From: CAZHLD01 sp964533185
GTDB taxonomy: Bacteria; Acidobacteriota; Terriglobia; Acidiferrales; UBA7541
NCBI GenBank assembly: GCA_964533185.1
Contig: CAZHLD010000029.1
Coordinates: 1 to 31,058, forward strand
Direction of reading: 5' to 3'
DNA length: 31,058 nt
The notes under the pieces are model-generated. The model saw only the letters and a list, made by a program, of their open reading frames with translations. It was not told the DNA's origin and made no database searches. Both the position numbers and the translations under genes were made by a program. Below, in pieces: positions 8,198-15,649 of this stretch; within the stretch, counting starts at the first letter, position 1; each line of letters opens with the position of its first letter.

Positions 8198-8824
8198 TTA
8201 GCTGTGTTCCCTCTTATTTTTGCGCCGCACAAACGCTGCCACCTTAGCCCGGTTCCCACACACCGCCATCTGGCACCACCTCCGCTTCCCCGTCCGCGAA
8301 GTGTCATAGAAATAGAGGACGCACTCCGGCCGCCCGCATTTTCGCACCGGGGCCTTGGGGCCTTCGGCAATCAGCTCGGCCGCCGACCGGGCAATGGCCG
8401 CCAGCAGCCATTCGAGCCGCTTCTCCACCTCGACGTACCCCAGCCGCCAGCCCTCGCCGTCCGGAAGAAGCTGTTCGTAGCCCTCGGTAAAGCGCAAGAC
8501 CCGATTTACACCCTCCACGCACCAGTCCGGAACAGGTCGCCGCTCCGCGATGGCAACAACCGCCTCGCGCACTGCATCCCGCAGCTCCAGCGCCGTGCGG
8601 TAAGCTGCCTCCACGGCCTTCGCCGCACTAACCTCTAAATCCATCAGACGCTGGTATTGTTCCTCTCCTACCAGCCTAGTGGCGCATAGGAAGCCAACCA
8701 ACTCCCCCCACGTGGCGATCGACCCGCCGAATCTCACCTGCAAGTAGATGGTGTTCGCAAAGTCCACACACACTCTATCGCCAATCAACGTATAAGCTGA
8801 TTTGTTTGTTTTGGTTGTCGCCAT
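8198..8824 (-). CDS. CGNR zinc-finger protein (ABATE domain), putative transcription regulator
   Basis: A 208-residue protein from the ATG at 8824; an in-frame ATG at 8863 would add 13 residues. The N-terminal ABATE-like domain opens with YTLIGDRVCVDFANT. The C-terminal CGNR zinc finger holds CGRPEC, YFYDTSRTGKRRWC and the diagnostic CGNR with following basic residues (RAKVAAFVRR), giving the Cx4C...Cx3-4C ligand set. Family members are thought to be stress-linked transcription regulators, and this one has the DNA-binding end intact. The downstream start is preferred because a TATAAT at 8877-8872 would leave the ATG at 8863 with almost no leader. It stands alone and is probably autoregulated through the inverted repeat just upstream. 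Confidence 0.85.
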   Translation of the reverse strand: MATTKTNKSAYTLIGDRVCVDFANTIYLQVRFGGSIATWGELVGFLCATRLVGEEQYQRLMDLEVSAAKAVEAAYRTALELRDAVREAVVAIAERRPVPDWCVEGVNRVLRFTEGYEQLLPDGEGWRLGYVEVEKRLEWLLAAIARSAAELIAEGPKAPVRKCGRPECVLYFYDTSRTGKRRWCQMAVCGNRAKVAAFVRRKNKREHS

Positions 8825-8871
8825 TCTTTGTCTCTGCGTGTCGCGCCTAAACTTCAAAACCATCCGGCTCT

Positions 8872-8906
8872 ATTATACATAACCTATGTACATATGCATA
8901 GAGGTT
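8872..8906 (-). promoter_or_regulatory. Promoter and operator-like inverted repeat of the CGNR gene
   Basis: TATAAT (minus strand, 8877-8872) is a consensus -10 box. Immediately upstream lies an imperfect inverted repeat, AACCTATG (8881-8888) ... CATAGAGGTT (8897-8906). It covers the -35 region, where a repressor would block the polymerase. No clear -35 hexamer. Confidence 0.5.
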
Positions 8907-9144
8907 AGCACAATTGGCTAGCCGTCCCACAATCGCAAAACGGACCCTAACATGATTCTAACCGTAAACGTATGGGATAACGGTTATCACTCCTAACAGT
9001 ACATGAATTCGAGGTCGTTCTCAACTGGAACTTAAAGAGCTTGATACTCGGCAGTGCGCGCCCCGGCGCGGATTCACAATGCACTGGCGGCGATCCTCCG
9101 GAAAATCGCCGCGTTGTGAAGTGTGATATGCTCGCGCACCCGAA

Positions 9145-9654
9145 ATGGCCCGCCTTGAATTCAAGGTTGAGATTGCCGCGCCGGTGGACCGCGTGTTCGT
9201 TTTTTTCGTGCCGCAGCGGATGGTCTATTGGTATGCCGCGGAGATGCAGGCGGAGTTCGAAGTGCAGGGCGGCGCGGCGGAGTTTGCCGTCGGCCAGAAG
9301 ATGCGCATCACCGGGCGATTGGCGCGCCGCGAGGTGTCGCTGACCGCCGTGGTGACGCGCTACGAGTGGTTGCGCGCGCTCGAATGGCGCTTCCAGGATG
9401 CGTTTGGCGTGCGCGGGATGCAAAGCTGGGAGCTCGAGCCGATGCGCGGGACGGTCGCGTCACAGGCAGAGGGGACGCCCGCGGGCACTTCAGCGCCGGC
9501 CCTCTGCACGCGCATCACCATGCGCGATGAGTACGAGCTGCCCGGCTGGTTCGGGCGCGTGTGGGACTGGCTCTTGATGCGCCACGCCGTCGCCCGCCGC
9601 GACCGTTCCTCCCTCGCCCGCCTCAGATCCCTCTCCGAACACCGGCCCGCGTAA
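9145..9654 (+). CDS. SRPBCC-superfamily protein
   Basis: A 169-residue protein of the SRPBCC (START/polyketide cyclase/Bet v1) fold. The opening EFKVEIAAPVDRVFVFF matches the first strand and helix of the family (xxxxIxAPxxxVF). The rest has the expected alternating strands, such as SLTAVVTRYEWLRALEWRF and CTRITMRDEYELPGWFG, ending in a long helix (WDWLLMRHAVARRDRSSLARLRSL). This fold binds hydrophobic ligands, but the ligand is not predictable. The ATG at 9145 has no strong ribosome site; GATATGCT at about 9123 could be a -10 box. A segment around residues 110-120 (ASQAEGTPAGTSA) looks like a low-complexity loop insertion. The stop is followed at once by a palindromic repeat. Confidence 0.75.
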   Translation: MARLEFKVEIAAPVDRVFVFFVPQRMVYWYAAEMQAEFEVQGGAAEFAVGQKMRITGRLARREVSLTAVVTRYEWLRALEWRFQDAFGVRGMQSWELEPMRGTVASQAEGTPAGTSAPALCTRITMRDEYELPGWFGRVWDWLLMRHAVARRDRSSLARLRSLSEHRPA

Positions 9655-9657
9655 GGT

Positions 9658-9687
9658 GTCATCCTAAGCGAAGCGAAGGATCTCTCT
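9658..9687. repeat. GTCATCCTGAGCGAAGCG-family repeat
   Basis: GTCATCC, an AGCGAAGCG core and GGATCTCTCT. Relatives lie at 12160, 13341 (reverse), 16187 (inside purL), 19692 and 24771. It sits between the convergent SRPBCC and tyrS genes. Confidence 0.8.
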
Positions 9688-9727
9688 GTACGGTTTGCAA
9701 GTCTGTAGCAGGGGTTTCCCATGCCCG

Positions 9728-10963
9728 CTACTTCACGATGATTCGTGCGAAAGTTTTCTTGCCCACGCGGAGGGTGAATTCTCGAGGCTGGCTCAAATCA
9801 ATTTCGTACGCGGGGTCGCTGATGACCGCGCCGTCGATCTCGACAGCGCCTTGTTTGATCAGCCGCTCAGCCTCCGCCTTGGAGGAGAGGCCTGCCCAAT
9901 CAATCAGTCGGCGTGCCAGCTTTGTCTTGCTGGACGGATCCACGAAGTATTGTGTCATCTCGCTCGGTGTTTTGCGTTCGCTGAACACGCGGCGCCATTC
10001 GTCGCGGGCTTTTTCGGCGGCGGGAGCGCTGTGGAACTCGGCGACGATGCTTTGCGCCAGATGCAGTTTGGCGTCCATGGGATGGAGCTTCCCCGCGCTG
10101 ACGGCCTGTTGGAACTTGGTGACGTCGGCCGCGGGCAGGTCGGTGAGCAGCTCGTAGTAGCTCCACATCTGCGCGTCATTGATGCTCATCAGCTTGCCGA
10201 ACATTTCGCCCGGCGGATCGGTGATGCCGACGTAGTTCCCCAGGCTCTTGGACATCTTGCGCTCGCCGTCGAGCCCCACCAGGATCGGCATGGTCAGCGC
10301 CACCTGCGACGGCTGGCCGTACTCGCGCTGGATTTCGCGCCCGACCAGCAGGTTGAACTTCTGCTCGGTGGCCCCCAGCTCGACGTCGGCCTGGAGCGCC
10401 ACCGAGTCGTAGGCCTGCAGCAGCGGGTAGAGCAGCTCGTGCACGGCGATGGACTGCTGCGACGCGAGCCGCGAGCGAAAATCTTCGCGCTCGAGCATCC
10501 GCGCCAGACGATAGTGTGCGCAGAGGCGGATCATGTCGTAACTGTTCAACGGGCCAAGCCATTCGCTGTTCCGCCGCACTTCGGTTTTTTCGCGGTCGAG
10601 GATCTTGAACGCCTGCGCGAGGTAGGTCTCGGCGTTGGCGTCCACCTGCTCGCGGGAAAGCGGCGGGCGCGTTTCAGACTGGCCGGTCGGGTCGCCCACC
10701 ATCGCGGTGAAGTCGCCGAGTAGAAAAATCGCCGTGTGGCCGCACTCCTGGAAATGCTTGAGCTTGCGCAGGACGACGGTATGGCCCAGGTGCAGGTCGG
10801 GCGCGGTCGGGTCCACGCCCAGCTTCACGCGCAGCGGCTTGCCGGTCTTCAGCGACTGGGCGAGCTTTTCCTTCAGGTCTTCCACGCGGACGATCTCCGC
10901 CGCACCGCGCCGTAGGTAGGCCAGTTGCTCATCCATCGGTTTGAATTTTGCCGCCGTCGCCAT
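9728..10963 (-). CDS. tyrS: Tyrosyl-tRNA synthetase
   Basis: A 411-residue class I aminoacyl-tRNA synthetase that charges tRNA-Tyr. The Rossmann domain carries the HIGH-type motif HLGH (residues 58-61, in DLHLGHTVVL) and the KMSKS loop (236-240). QADVELGATEQKFNLL (about 191-206) is typical of tyrosine recognition. A C-terminal S4 RNA-binding domain spans about 345-411. The start is the ATG at 10963 with AGAG-type purines upstream. The open frame extends 47 codons further 5', but that stretch contains a palindromic element and overlaps purN, so it is not used. tyrS is the last gene of the minus-strand purine cluster. No T-box is visible. Confidence 0.95.
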   Translation of the reverse strand: MATAAKFKPMDEQLAYLRRGAAEIVRVEDLKEKLAQSLKTGKPLRVKLGVDPTAPDLHLGHTVVLRKLKHFQECGHTAIFLLGDFTAMVGDPTGQSETRPPLSREQVDANAETYLAQAFKILDREKTEVRRNSEWLGPLNSYDMIRLCAHYRLARMLEREDFRSRLASQQSIAVHELLYPLLQAYDSVALQADVELGATEQKFNLLVGREIQREYGQPSQVALTMPILVGLDGERKMSKSLGNYVGITDPPGEMFGKLMSINDAQMWSYYELLTDLPAADVTKFQQAVSAGKLHPMDAKLHLAQSIVAEFHSAPAAEKARDEWRRVFSERKTPSEMTQYFVDPSSKTKLARRLIDWAGLSSKAEAERLIKQGAVEIDGAVISDPAYEIDLSQPREFTLRVGKKTFARIIVK

Positions 10964-11013
10964 TCTCAATTCTCTTTTCTTCGCCGCGTTCTCTTCTCTC
11001 TGCGCCGGCGCCT

Positions 11014-11032
11014 GCCCCGACCTGGTCGGGGC
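11014..11032. repeat. GCCCCGACC hairpin between purN and tyrS
   Basis: A 19-base palindrome, GCCCCGACCTGGTCGGGGC. It differs by one base from the copy inside purM at 13124-13142. Confidence 0.8.
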
Positions 11033-11069
11033 GACCGCTGCGTTGAAATCCCTTTTGCTTCCTCGACGC

Positions 11070-11699
11070 CTAGGTTGCTTTTGCGCGGGAGGGCTCCGCC
11101 GCAATCACCCGCCGCCCCTCGATCCGAAATTTCCCGCTCAACACCAGCCGCACCGCCTCAGTGTAAAGGCGATGCTCTTCGGCGAGGACGCGCGCGGCGA
11201 GCGTCTCCGGCGTGTCGTCGTCGCGCACGGGCACGACAGCCTGCGCCACAATCGGCCCGGCGTCGAGGTTTTCGTCCACAAAGTGCACGGTGCAGCCGGT
11301 GAACTTCACGCCGTACTCAAGCGCCTGCCGCTGCGCCTCGAGCCCGGGGAACGCCGGCAGCAGCGATGGGTGGATGTTCAGGATGCGCTGCGGGAATTTC
11401 TGGATGAAGTAGGGCGAGAGCAGCCGCATGTAACCGGCCAGGCAGACCAGCTCCACGCGGCGCTCTTCGAGCGCGGCGACCACTAACCGGTCGTGCTCTT
11501 CGCGCTGCAGGCCCTTCGACGGGATCACGCGCGTCTGGATGCCGCGCGCGCGGGCGCGGTCGATCCCCGGCGCGCCCTCGCGGTTGCTGACCGCCACGGC
11601 GATTTCGGCTTCGGGGATGCGGCCTGCGGCCACGCTGTCGGCCAGCGCCTCAAAGTTCGACCCGCGCCCGCTCAGCAGTACGCCAATGCGCTTCGCCAT
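11070..11699 (-). CDS. purN: Phosphoribosylglycinamide formyltransferase
   Basis: A 209-residue GAR transformylase, the third step of de novo purine synthesis (10-formyl-THF donates a formyl group to GAR). The SGRGSNFEAL phosphate-binding loop is at residues 10-19. The catalytic Asn/His lie in NIHPSLLPAFPG (N108, H110), with the catalytic Asp in DENLDAGPI (D146). Length is normal for the family. Its ATG at 11699 has no evident ribosome site. It lies downstream of purM but is separated by a plus-strand Cdd1-like gene, so it must have its own promoter or be transcribed with tyrS. Confidence 0.95.
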   Translation of the reverse strand: MAKRIGVLLSGRGSNFEALADSVAAGRIPEAEIAVAVSNREGAPGIDRARARGIQTRVIPSKGLQREEHDRLVVAALEERRVELVCLAGYMRLLSPYFIQKFPQRILNIHPSLLPAFPGLEAQRQALEYGVKFTGCTVHFVDENLDAGPIVAQAVVPVRDDDTPETLAARVLAEEHRLYTEAVRLVLSGKFRIEGRRVIAAEPSRAKAT

Positions 11700-11732
11700 A
11701 GGCGCAAAACGTTAACATACTTGCCCGTTTTT

Positions 11733-11782
11733 TGTAGCGGCCAGCGGCGCCGGCCACGACCCTGTCGGGGCGCCGGCCATCC
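11733..11782. repeat. Composite GTAGCGGCC / GACCCTGTCGGGGC palindrome
   Basis: An outer pair (GGCGCCGGCC ... GGCGCCGGCCATCC arms) encloses a smaller CGACCCTGTCG hairpin. This is one palindromic type nested in another. Confidence 0.65.
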
Positions 11783-11868
11783 TTTGCGTTGATGTTTTGG
11801 TTTTCTTCCGAGCTGGCAAGTCTGTAGAATGCACGGCAGGCGAAAGCAAAGCGAACACAGGAGCCACC

Positions 11869-12141
11869 ATGAAACCCCAACGCAGGCTCAAAGACTTGGA
11901 TTCGGTCGGCCCCGCCATGCTGCGCGACTTCGAAGTGCTCGGCATCCGCAGCATCGAAGATCTGGCCCGCCGCCGTCCGGAAACAATGTACGAGCAGCTC
12001 GTCGCCCGCCGCGGCCCGCAGGACATCTGTGTGCTCGACGTCTTCCGCTGCGCCGTCGCCCAGGCCCGCAACCCGCGTCTGCCCGCGGCGCAGCGCAACT
12101 GGTGGTACTGGTCCCGCCAGCGCAAATCCGGCCGCCTGTAG
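11869..12141 (+). CDS. Cdd1-like helix-hairpin-helix protein
   Basis: A 90-residue protein matching the 'pathogenicity locus' Cdd1 family, a helix-hairpin-helix relative. LKDLDSVGPAMLRDFEVLGI resembles the DNA-contacting hairpin helices, SIEDLARRRPETMYEQL follows, and the family ending LDVFRCAVAQAR...WWYWSRQR is clear. The function is unknown; nucleic-acid binding is inferred from the fold. The ATG at 11869 has AGGAG 5 bases before it (11859-11863), and TAGAAT at 11825-11830 is a possible -10. It lies on the opposite strand to all its purine-gene neighbours and splits purM from purN, so it is probably an insertion into the cluster. Confidence 0.85.
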   Translation: MKPQRRLKDLDSVGPAMLRDFEVLGIRSIEDLARRRPETMYEQLVARRGPQDICVLDVFRCAVAQARNPRLPAAQRNWWYWSRQRKSGRL

Positions 12142-12159
12142 CGACCGGGCTTCCCCGAG

Positions 12160-12212
12160 GTCATCCTGAGCGGAGTCCCGACCCTAGTCGGGACTCAGTG
12201 AAGGGTCCCTCT
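12160..12212. repeat. GTCATCCTGAG repeat with a nested palindrome
   Basis: The core of a GTCATCCTGAGCG...GTGAAGGGTCCCTCT element is interrupted by a perfect hairpin, AGTCCCGAC CCTA GTCGGGACT (12175-12196). Palindrome-in-palindrome structure, between the convergent Cdd1-like and purM genes. Confidence 0.8.
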
Positions 12213-12223
12213 GCGCTGCCGGC

Positions 12224-13291
12224 CTACAGCGCCAGGCTTCCGTTGTAACTCACCGGCGATTTTCCACCCGCGCCCTTCTCGATCCGGCCGATGCGGTAGG
12301 ACTTTTCGCGGCGGCGCTTGAGCTCGGCTTCGACCTTCGGCAGGTGTTTGGCTGGCACGACGAGGATCATGCCCACGCCGAGGTTGAACGTCCGCAGCAG
12401 TTCGTCCCGCTCGAGTTTCCCCAGCGCGGCGAGGTAGCGAAAGATCGGCAGCACCGGCCACGACCCCAGCTCGACGACGGCGCGCGTCCCGCGCGGCAGC
12501 ACGCGTGGCAAATTCCCGGGGATGCCTCCGCCGGTGATGTGCGCGAGCGCAGAGACCCAGCCGCGCGCGACGATGTTTTTCAGCACAGGCCAATAGCAGC
12601 GATGCGGCGCGAGCAGCTCCGCGCCAATTTTGTTCCCGACTTCGGCCACGTAGGTTTCAGGCGTCAGCCCCGCCTCTTCAAACACCAGCTTCCGCGCCAG
12701 CGAGTAGCCGTTGGTGTGCAGCCCCGCCGACGGCAGCGCCAGCAGCACATCTCCTGGACGCACCGCCGCGCCTGTGAGGATGCGCTTTTTCTCCACCACG
12801 CCGACGATGAACCCGGCCAGGTCATACTCGCCGGGCGCGTAGAAGCCGGGCATCTCGGCCGTTTCGCCGCCGATCAGCGCGCAGCCGGCTTGGCGGCAGG
12901 CGCGGCTCATCCCATCCACCAACTGCTCCACCACCGCCGCGTCCATCCGCCCCAGCGCGAGGTAGTCGAGGAAGAACAGCGGCTCAGCGCCCTGGCAGAG
13001 GATGTCGTTCACGCAATGGTTCACCAAATCCGCGCCGACCGTCGAGTGCACGCCCATCGCCTGCGCGATTTTCAGCTTCGTGCCCACGCCGTCGGCGCTC
13101 GAAACCAGCACCGCCTCACGCCCGCCCCGACCTTGTCGGGGCCAGCGCTTTTTGTCGAGCTGGAAGAGCGCGCCGAAGCTGCCGATCCCGCCCAGCACGC
13201 CGCGCGTAAACGTGCGCCGCGCCAGCCGCGCGATGCGCTGCCTGGCCTGGTCGGCGGCGGGGATGTCTACTCCTGCGTCGGCGTATTTCAT
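12224..13291 (-). CDS. purM: Phosphoribosylformylglycinamidine cyclo-ligase (AIR synthetase)
   Basis: A 355-residue ATP-dependent enzyme of the fifth step of purine synthesis (FGAM to AIR). Family motifs: YADAGVDI at the N-terminus, GGIGSFGALF (about 34-43), SSADGVGTKLKIA (about 64-76), VNHCVNDILCQGAEPLFFLDY, GGETAEMPG, SAGLHTNGYSLAR and HITGGGIPGNLPRVLP. Between LDKK and REAVLVSS, at residues 49-56, it carries an extra RWPRQGRG stretch. This is encoded by the 19-base palindrome at 13124-13142 and lies in a surface loop that varies in the family. The start is the ATG at 13291. It lies 146 bases after lepB, a spacer filled by a composite repeat. Confidence 0.95.
   Translation of the reverse strand: MKYADAGVDIPAADQARQRIARLARRTFTRGVLGGIGSFGALFQLDKKRWPRQGRGGREAVLVSSADGVGTKLKIAQAMGVHSTVGADLVNHCVNDILCQGAEPLFFLDYLALGRMDAAVVEQLVDGMSRACRQAGCALIGGETAEMPGFYAPGEYDLAGFIVGVVEKKRILTGAAVRPGDVLLALPSAGLHTNGYSLARKLVFEEAGLTPETYVAEVGNKIGAELLAPHRCYWPVLKNIVARGWVSALAHITGGGIPGNLPRVLPRGTRAVVELGSWPVLPIFRYLAALGKLERDELLRTFNLGVGMILVVPAKHLPKVEAELKRRREKSYRIGRIEKGAGGKSPVSYNGSLAL
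13124..13142. repeat. GCCCCGACC palindrome inside purM
   Basis: A perfect hairpin, GCCCCGACCTTGTCGGGGC, lying in frame in the purM coding sequence. It differs by one base from the intergenic copy at 11014-11032. Confidence 0.85.
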
Positions 13292-13340
13292 GGCCTGGGC
13301 GATGGTCCCATTGCGGGCACGTCGCAGAGGAGAAAGCAGA

Positions 13341-13411
13341 TTCCTTCCGGCAAGGCCGGAATCTTCGGTTCCGACAGGGTCGGAATCTTCGATCGCTTCG
13401 CTCGGAATGGC
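13341..13411. repeat. Composite GTCATTCC/GATTCCG repeat, reverse copy
   Basis: 43 bases (13354-13396) are identical, in reverse complement, to 19732-19774. The element chains three hairpins: TTCCGGCAAGGCCGGAA, TTCCGACAGGGTCGGAA and the GAGCGAAGCG core. It fills the lepB-purM spacer. Confidence 0.85.
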
Positions 13412-13437
13412 ATCAAAGGCTTATTGCCGGCGCCATG

Positions 13438-14118
13438 CTAGAACGTGGTGAGGATGCGTTTCCACCGCACCAGCCGCGGATGTGTGAGCGCGCTCACGTA
13501 GGCCAGCACGCGCTCGCGGAGCTGCCCGGGCTGCCAGGCCGTTTCCGGCGCGTCAATCGACATGTAGATCACCAGCGGCGCGCCCACGATGTTGTGCCGC
13601 GGCACGCTGCCCCAGTACCGGCTGTCGTAGGAGTTGGTGCGGTTGTCGCCCATCACGAAATAGCTTTCGGGCGGCACCTGCACGGGGCCAAAGCGCTCGC
13701 TGCGCCCCATCGGCACGGCCAGATACGGCTCGTCGAGCGGCGCGCCGTTGACATGCAGCACGCCCTCGCGGATCTCAATTGTGTCCCCGGGCAGGCCGAT
13801 GACGCGCTTGACCAGGTCCGTGCCCGGCTCCATCACCGACCGAAAAATGATCAGTTGCTGCCGCTTCGGCTGCCGCCACAGCGGCACGTGCCAGTCGAGC
13901 CAGGGCACGCCGGCGTCATAGCCGAAGCGCGACATAATCAGGTGGTCGCCCACCAGCAGCGTCTCTTCCATCGACCCCGACGGGATCACCCGCGCCTGCA
14001 CCAGCGTCCCCTGGATGAATAGAAAGATCAGCAGCAGCCACGCCCAGGCGATCACTTCGCGCTTGATGCGGTACGCCAGCGGGGCTTTCACCGTCTTTTC
14101 CGTTCTTTCAACCTTCAC
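13438..14118 (-). CDS. lepB: Signal peptidase I
   Basis: A 226-residue membrane serine protease of family S26 that removes signal peptides on the outer face of the inner membrane. A single N-terminal membrane helix spans residues ~22-38. The catalytic Ser is S49 in IPSGSM, and the general-base Lys is K104 in DLVKRVIGLPGD. Box E is MGDNRTNSYDSR (about 156-167). It starts with GTG (14118-14116) inside the last codons of purF, an 11-base overlap with GGTGG just upstream, so it is translationally coupled to purF. Its position within a purine operon is unusual but clear. Confidence 0.95.
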   Translation of the reverse strand: MKVERTEKTVKAPLAYRIKREVIAWAWLLLIFLFIQGTLVQARVIPSGSMEETLLVGDHLIMSRFGYDAGVPWLDWHVPLWRQPKRQQLIIFRSVMEPGTDLVKRVIGLPGDTIEIREGVLHVNGAPLDEPYLAVPMGRSERFGPVQVPPESYFVMGDNRTNSYDSRYWGSVPRHNIVGAPLVIYMSIDAPETAWQPGQLRERVLAYVSALTHPRLVRWKRILTTF

Positions 14119-15595
14119 GCGTCACCACCGCCGCGCGCGGCTCCGTCTGCTGCCGCGCGACTTCGAGCTGCACCAGCTCCGTCGGATAAACACCTGTATA
14201 GCACGACGTGCAGAAGCGCTTCTCCGTGTCTTCCACCGCGCGCCGCAAACTCTCGAGCGAGAGGTAGCCCAGCGAATCGGCGCCGAGGAACTCGCGGATG
14301 CACTCCACCGTCTTCACCGCTGCGATCAGCTCTTCCCGCGTGGGCGTGTCTATGCCGTAGTAGCAAGGCGAAACCGTCGGCGGGCACGAGATGCGCATGT
14401 GCACTTCGCGCGCGCCAGCCTCGCGCACCATGCGCACAATTTTGCGGCTGGTGGTGCCGCGCACGATCGAGTCGTCCACCAGCACCACGCGCTTGCCCTC
14501 CAGCAGCCCGCGCACTGGGTTGAGCTTCAGCCTCACGCCGAAGTCACGGATGTCCTGCACCGGTTCGATGAACGTGCGGCCGATGTAGTGGTTGCGGATC
14601 AGCCCCATGCAAAAAGGAATCTTCGACTCGTGTGCATAGCCAATCGCCGCGGGCACGCCCGAGTCCGGCACGGGCACCACGATATCGGCATCGGCCGGAT
14701 GCTCCTCGGCCAGCAGGCGGCCGAGCAGCTCGCGGCTCTGGTTCACCGGCCGGCCGAACACTAGGCTGTCCGGCCGCGCAAAATAGACGTGCTCGAAAAT
14801 GCAGTACTGGTGCGGCTTGGGCGGTGCAAAGCGAATGGACTCCACGCCCGCGCGCGAGATGCGCACCATTTCGCCCGGCTCCACCTCGCGCACGTACTCC
14901 GCGCCCAGCAAATCAAACGCGCAGGTCTCCGACGCCACCAGCCACGCGCCGCCGAGTTTTCCCAGCGCCAGCGGACGGAACCCGCGCGGGTCGCGAATGG
15001 CGTAAAGCTCTTCGCGCGTCAGCAGCACCAGCGAATAGGCGCCCTCGACCTGGTTCAACGCATCGCCGATCGCGCCGGAAAGGTTGCGCGCCGCGCTGCG
15101 CGCAATCAGGTGGACGATCACCTCGGTGTCGCTGGTGGTTTGGAAAATGCTCCCGCGGTGTTCGAGCTTGCGCCGCCACTCGGCGGCATTGGTCAGGTTG
15201 CCGTTGTGCGCCAGCGCCAGCTTGCCCTTGTTGCAGTCAATCACGATCGGTTGAGCATTGACGAGCGACGTATCGCCCGCCGTGGAATACCGCGTGTGGC
15301 CGATGGCCGCATCGCCCACGAGCCGCGCCAGCACCTCGGCTGAGAAAACTTCCTCGACCAACCCCATGCCCTTGCCCGCGTAGAGATCAAGCCCGTCCGA
15401 GCTGACAATCCCCGCCGACTCCTGCCCGCGATGCTGCAATGCGTAGAGGCCGAGGTAGGCCAGCCGCGCCGCGCGAGTGCCCGCCGCATCGCTCGCCCGT
15501 CGCGCACGGCCCAGCTCCTCCGCGGCCCCGTACAACCCCACCACCCCGCAGTGATCGTGGAAATGATCGTCCGAATTGTGCACGCGATGTTTCAT
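14108..15595 (-). CDS. purF: Amidophosphoribosyltransferase
   Basis: A 495-residue enzyme of the first committed step of purine synthesis: PRPP plus glutamine gives phosphoribosylamine. The nucleophile Cys follows a 15-residue propeptide (HDHCGVVGLYG, C16), implying N-terminal processing. Glutaminase motifs GHTRYSTAG and LAHNGNLTNA and the PRPP loop VVLVDDSIVRGTTSRKI are intact. CIFEHVYFARPDS and the C-terminal CTSCYTGVYP carry cysteines of the [4Fe-4S] type seen in Bacillus. An extra run of about 20 residues (EELGRARRASDAAGTRAARL) follows GLYG. No ribosome site precedes the ATG at 15595; a palindrome ends 8 bases before it. Confidence 0.96.
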   Translation of the reverse strand: MKHRVHNSDDHFHDHCGVVGLYGAAEELGRARRASDAAGTRAARLAYLGLYALQHRGQESAGIVSSDGLDLYAGKGMGLVEEVFSAEVLARLVGDAAIGHTRYSTAGDTSLVNAQPIVIDCNKGKLALAHNGNLTNAAEWRRKLEHRGSIFQTTSDTEVIVHLIARSAARNLSGAIGDALNQVEGAYSLVLLTREELYAIRDPRGFRPLALGKLGGAWLVASETCAFDLLGAEYVREVEPGEMVRISRAGVESIRFAPPKPHQYCIFEHVYFARPDSLVFGRPVNQSRELLGRLLAEEHPADADIVVPVPDSGVPAAIGYAHESKIPFCMGLIRNHYIGRTFIEPVQDIRDFGVRLKLNPVRGLLEGKRVVLVDDSIVRGTTSRKIVRMVREAGAREVHMRISCPPTVSPCYYGIDTPTREELIAAVKTVECIREFLGADSLGYLSLESLRRAVEDTEKRFCTSCYTGVYPTELVQLEVARQQTEPRAAVVTREG

Positions 15596-15603
15596 GAACG
15601 AAC

Positions 15604-15635
15604 GTAGGGGCGTCCGCCGTGGCGGACGCCACCAC
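15604..15635. repeat. GTAGGGGCG palindrome directly upstream of purF
   Basis: The stem GGCGTCCGCC GT GGCGGACGCC (15609-15630) lies between the purL stop and the purF start. The outer CCCTAC arm of the intact element is lost on one side. Confidence 0.85.
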
Positions 15636-15649
15636 CGCCACCCTCAATT

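Noticed and set aside
10964..11104. N-terminal 47-residue extension of TyrS
   Set aside because: It contains the GCCCCGACC palindrome, overlaps purN and has no counterpart in the family; the ATG at 10963 fits.
12344..13441. Long plus-strand open frame (365 codons) antisense to purM
   Set aside because: It lies opposite a certain purM gene, has no family motifs and is a shadow caused by GC-rich third positions. The same holds for 16802-17968 (antisense to purL), 18970-20163, 9695-10723, 25377-26441 and 5904-6995.
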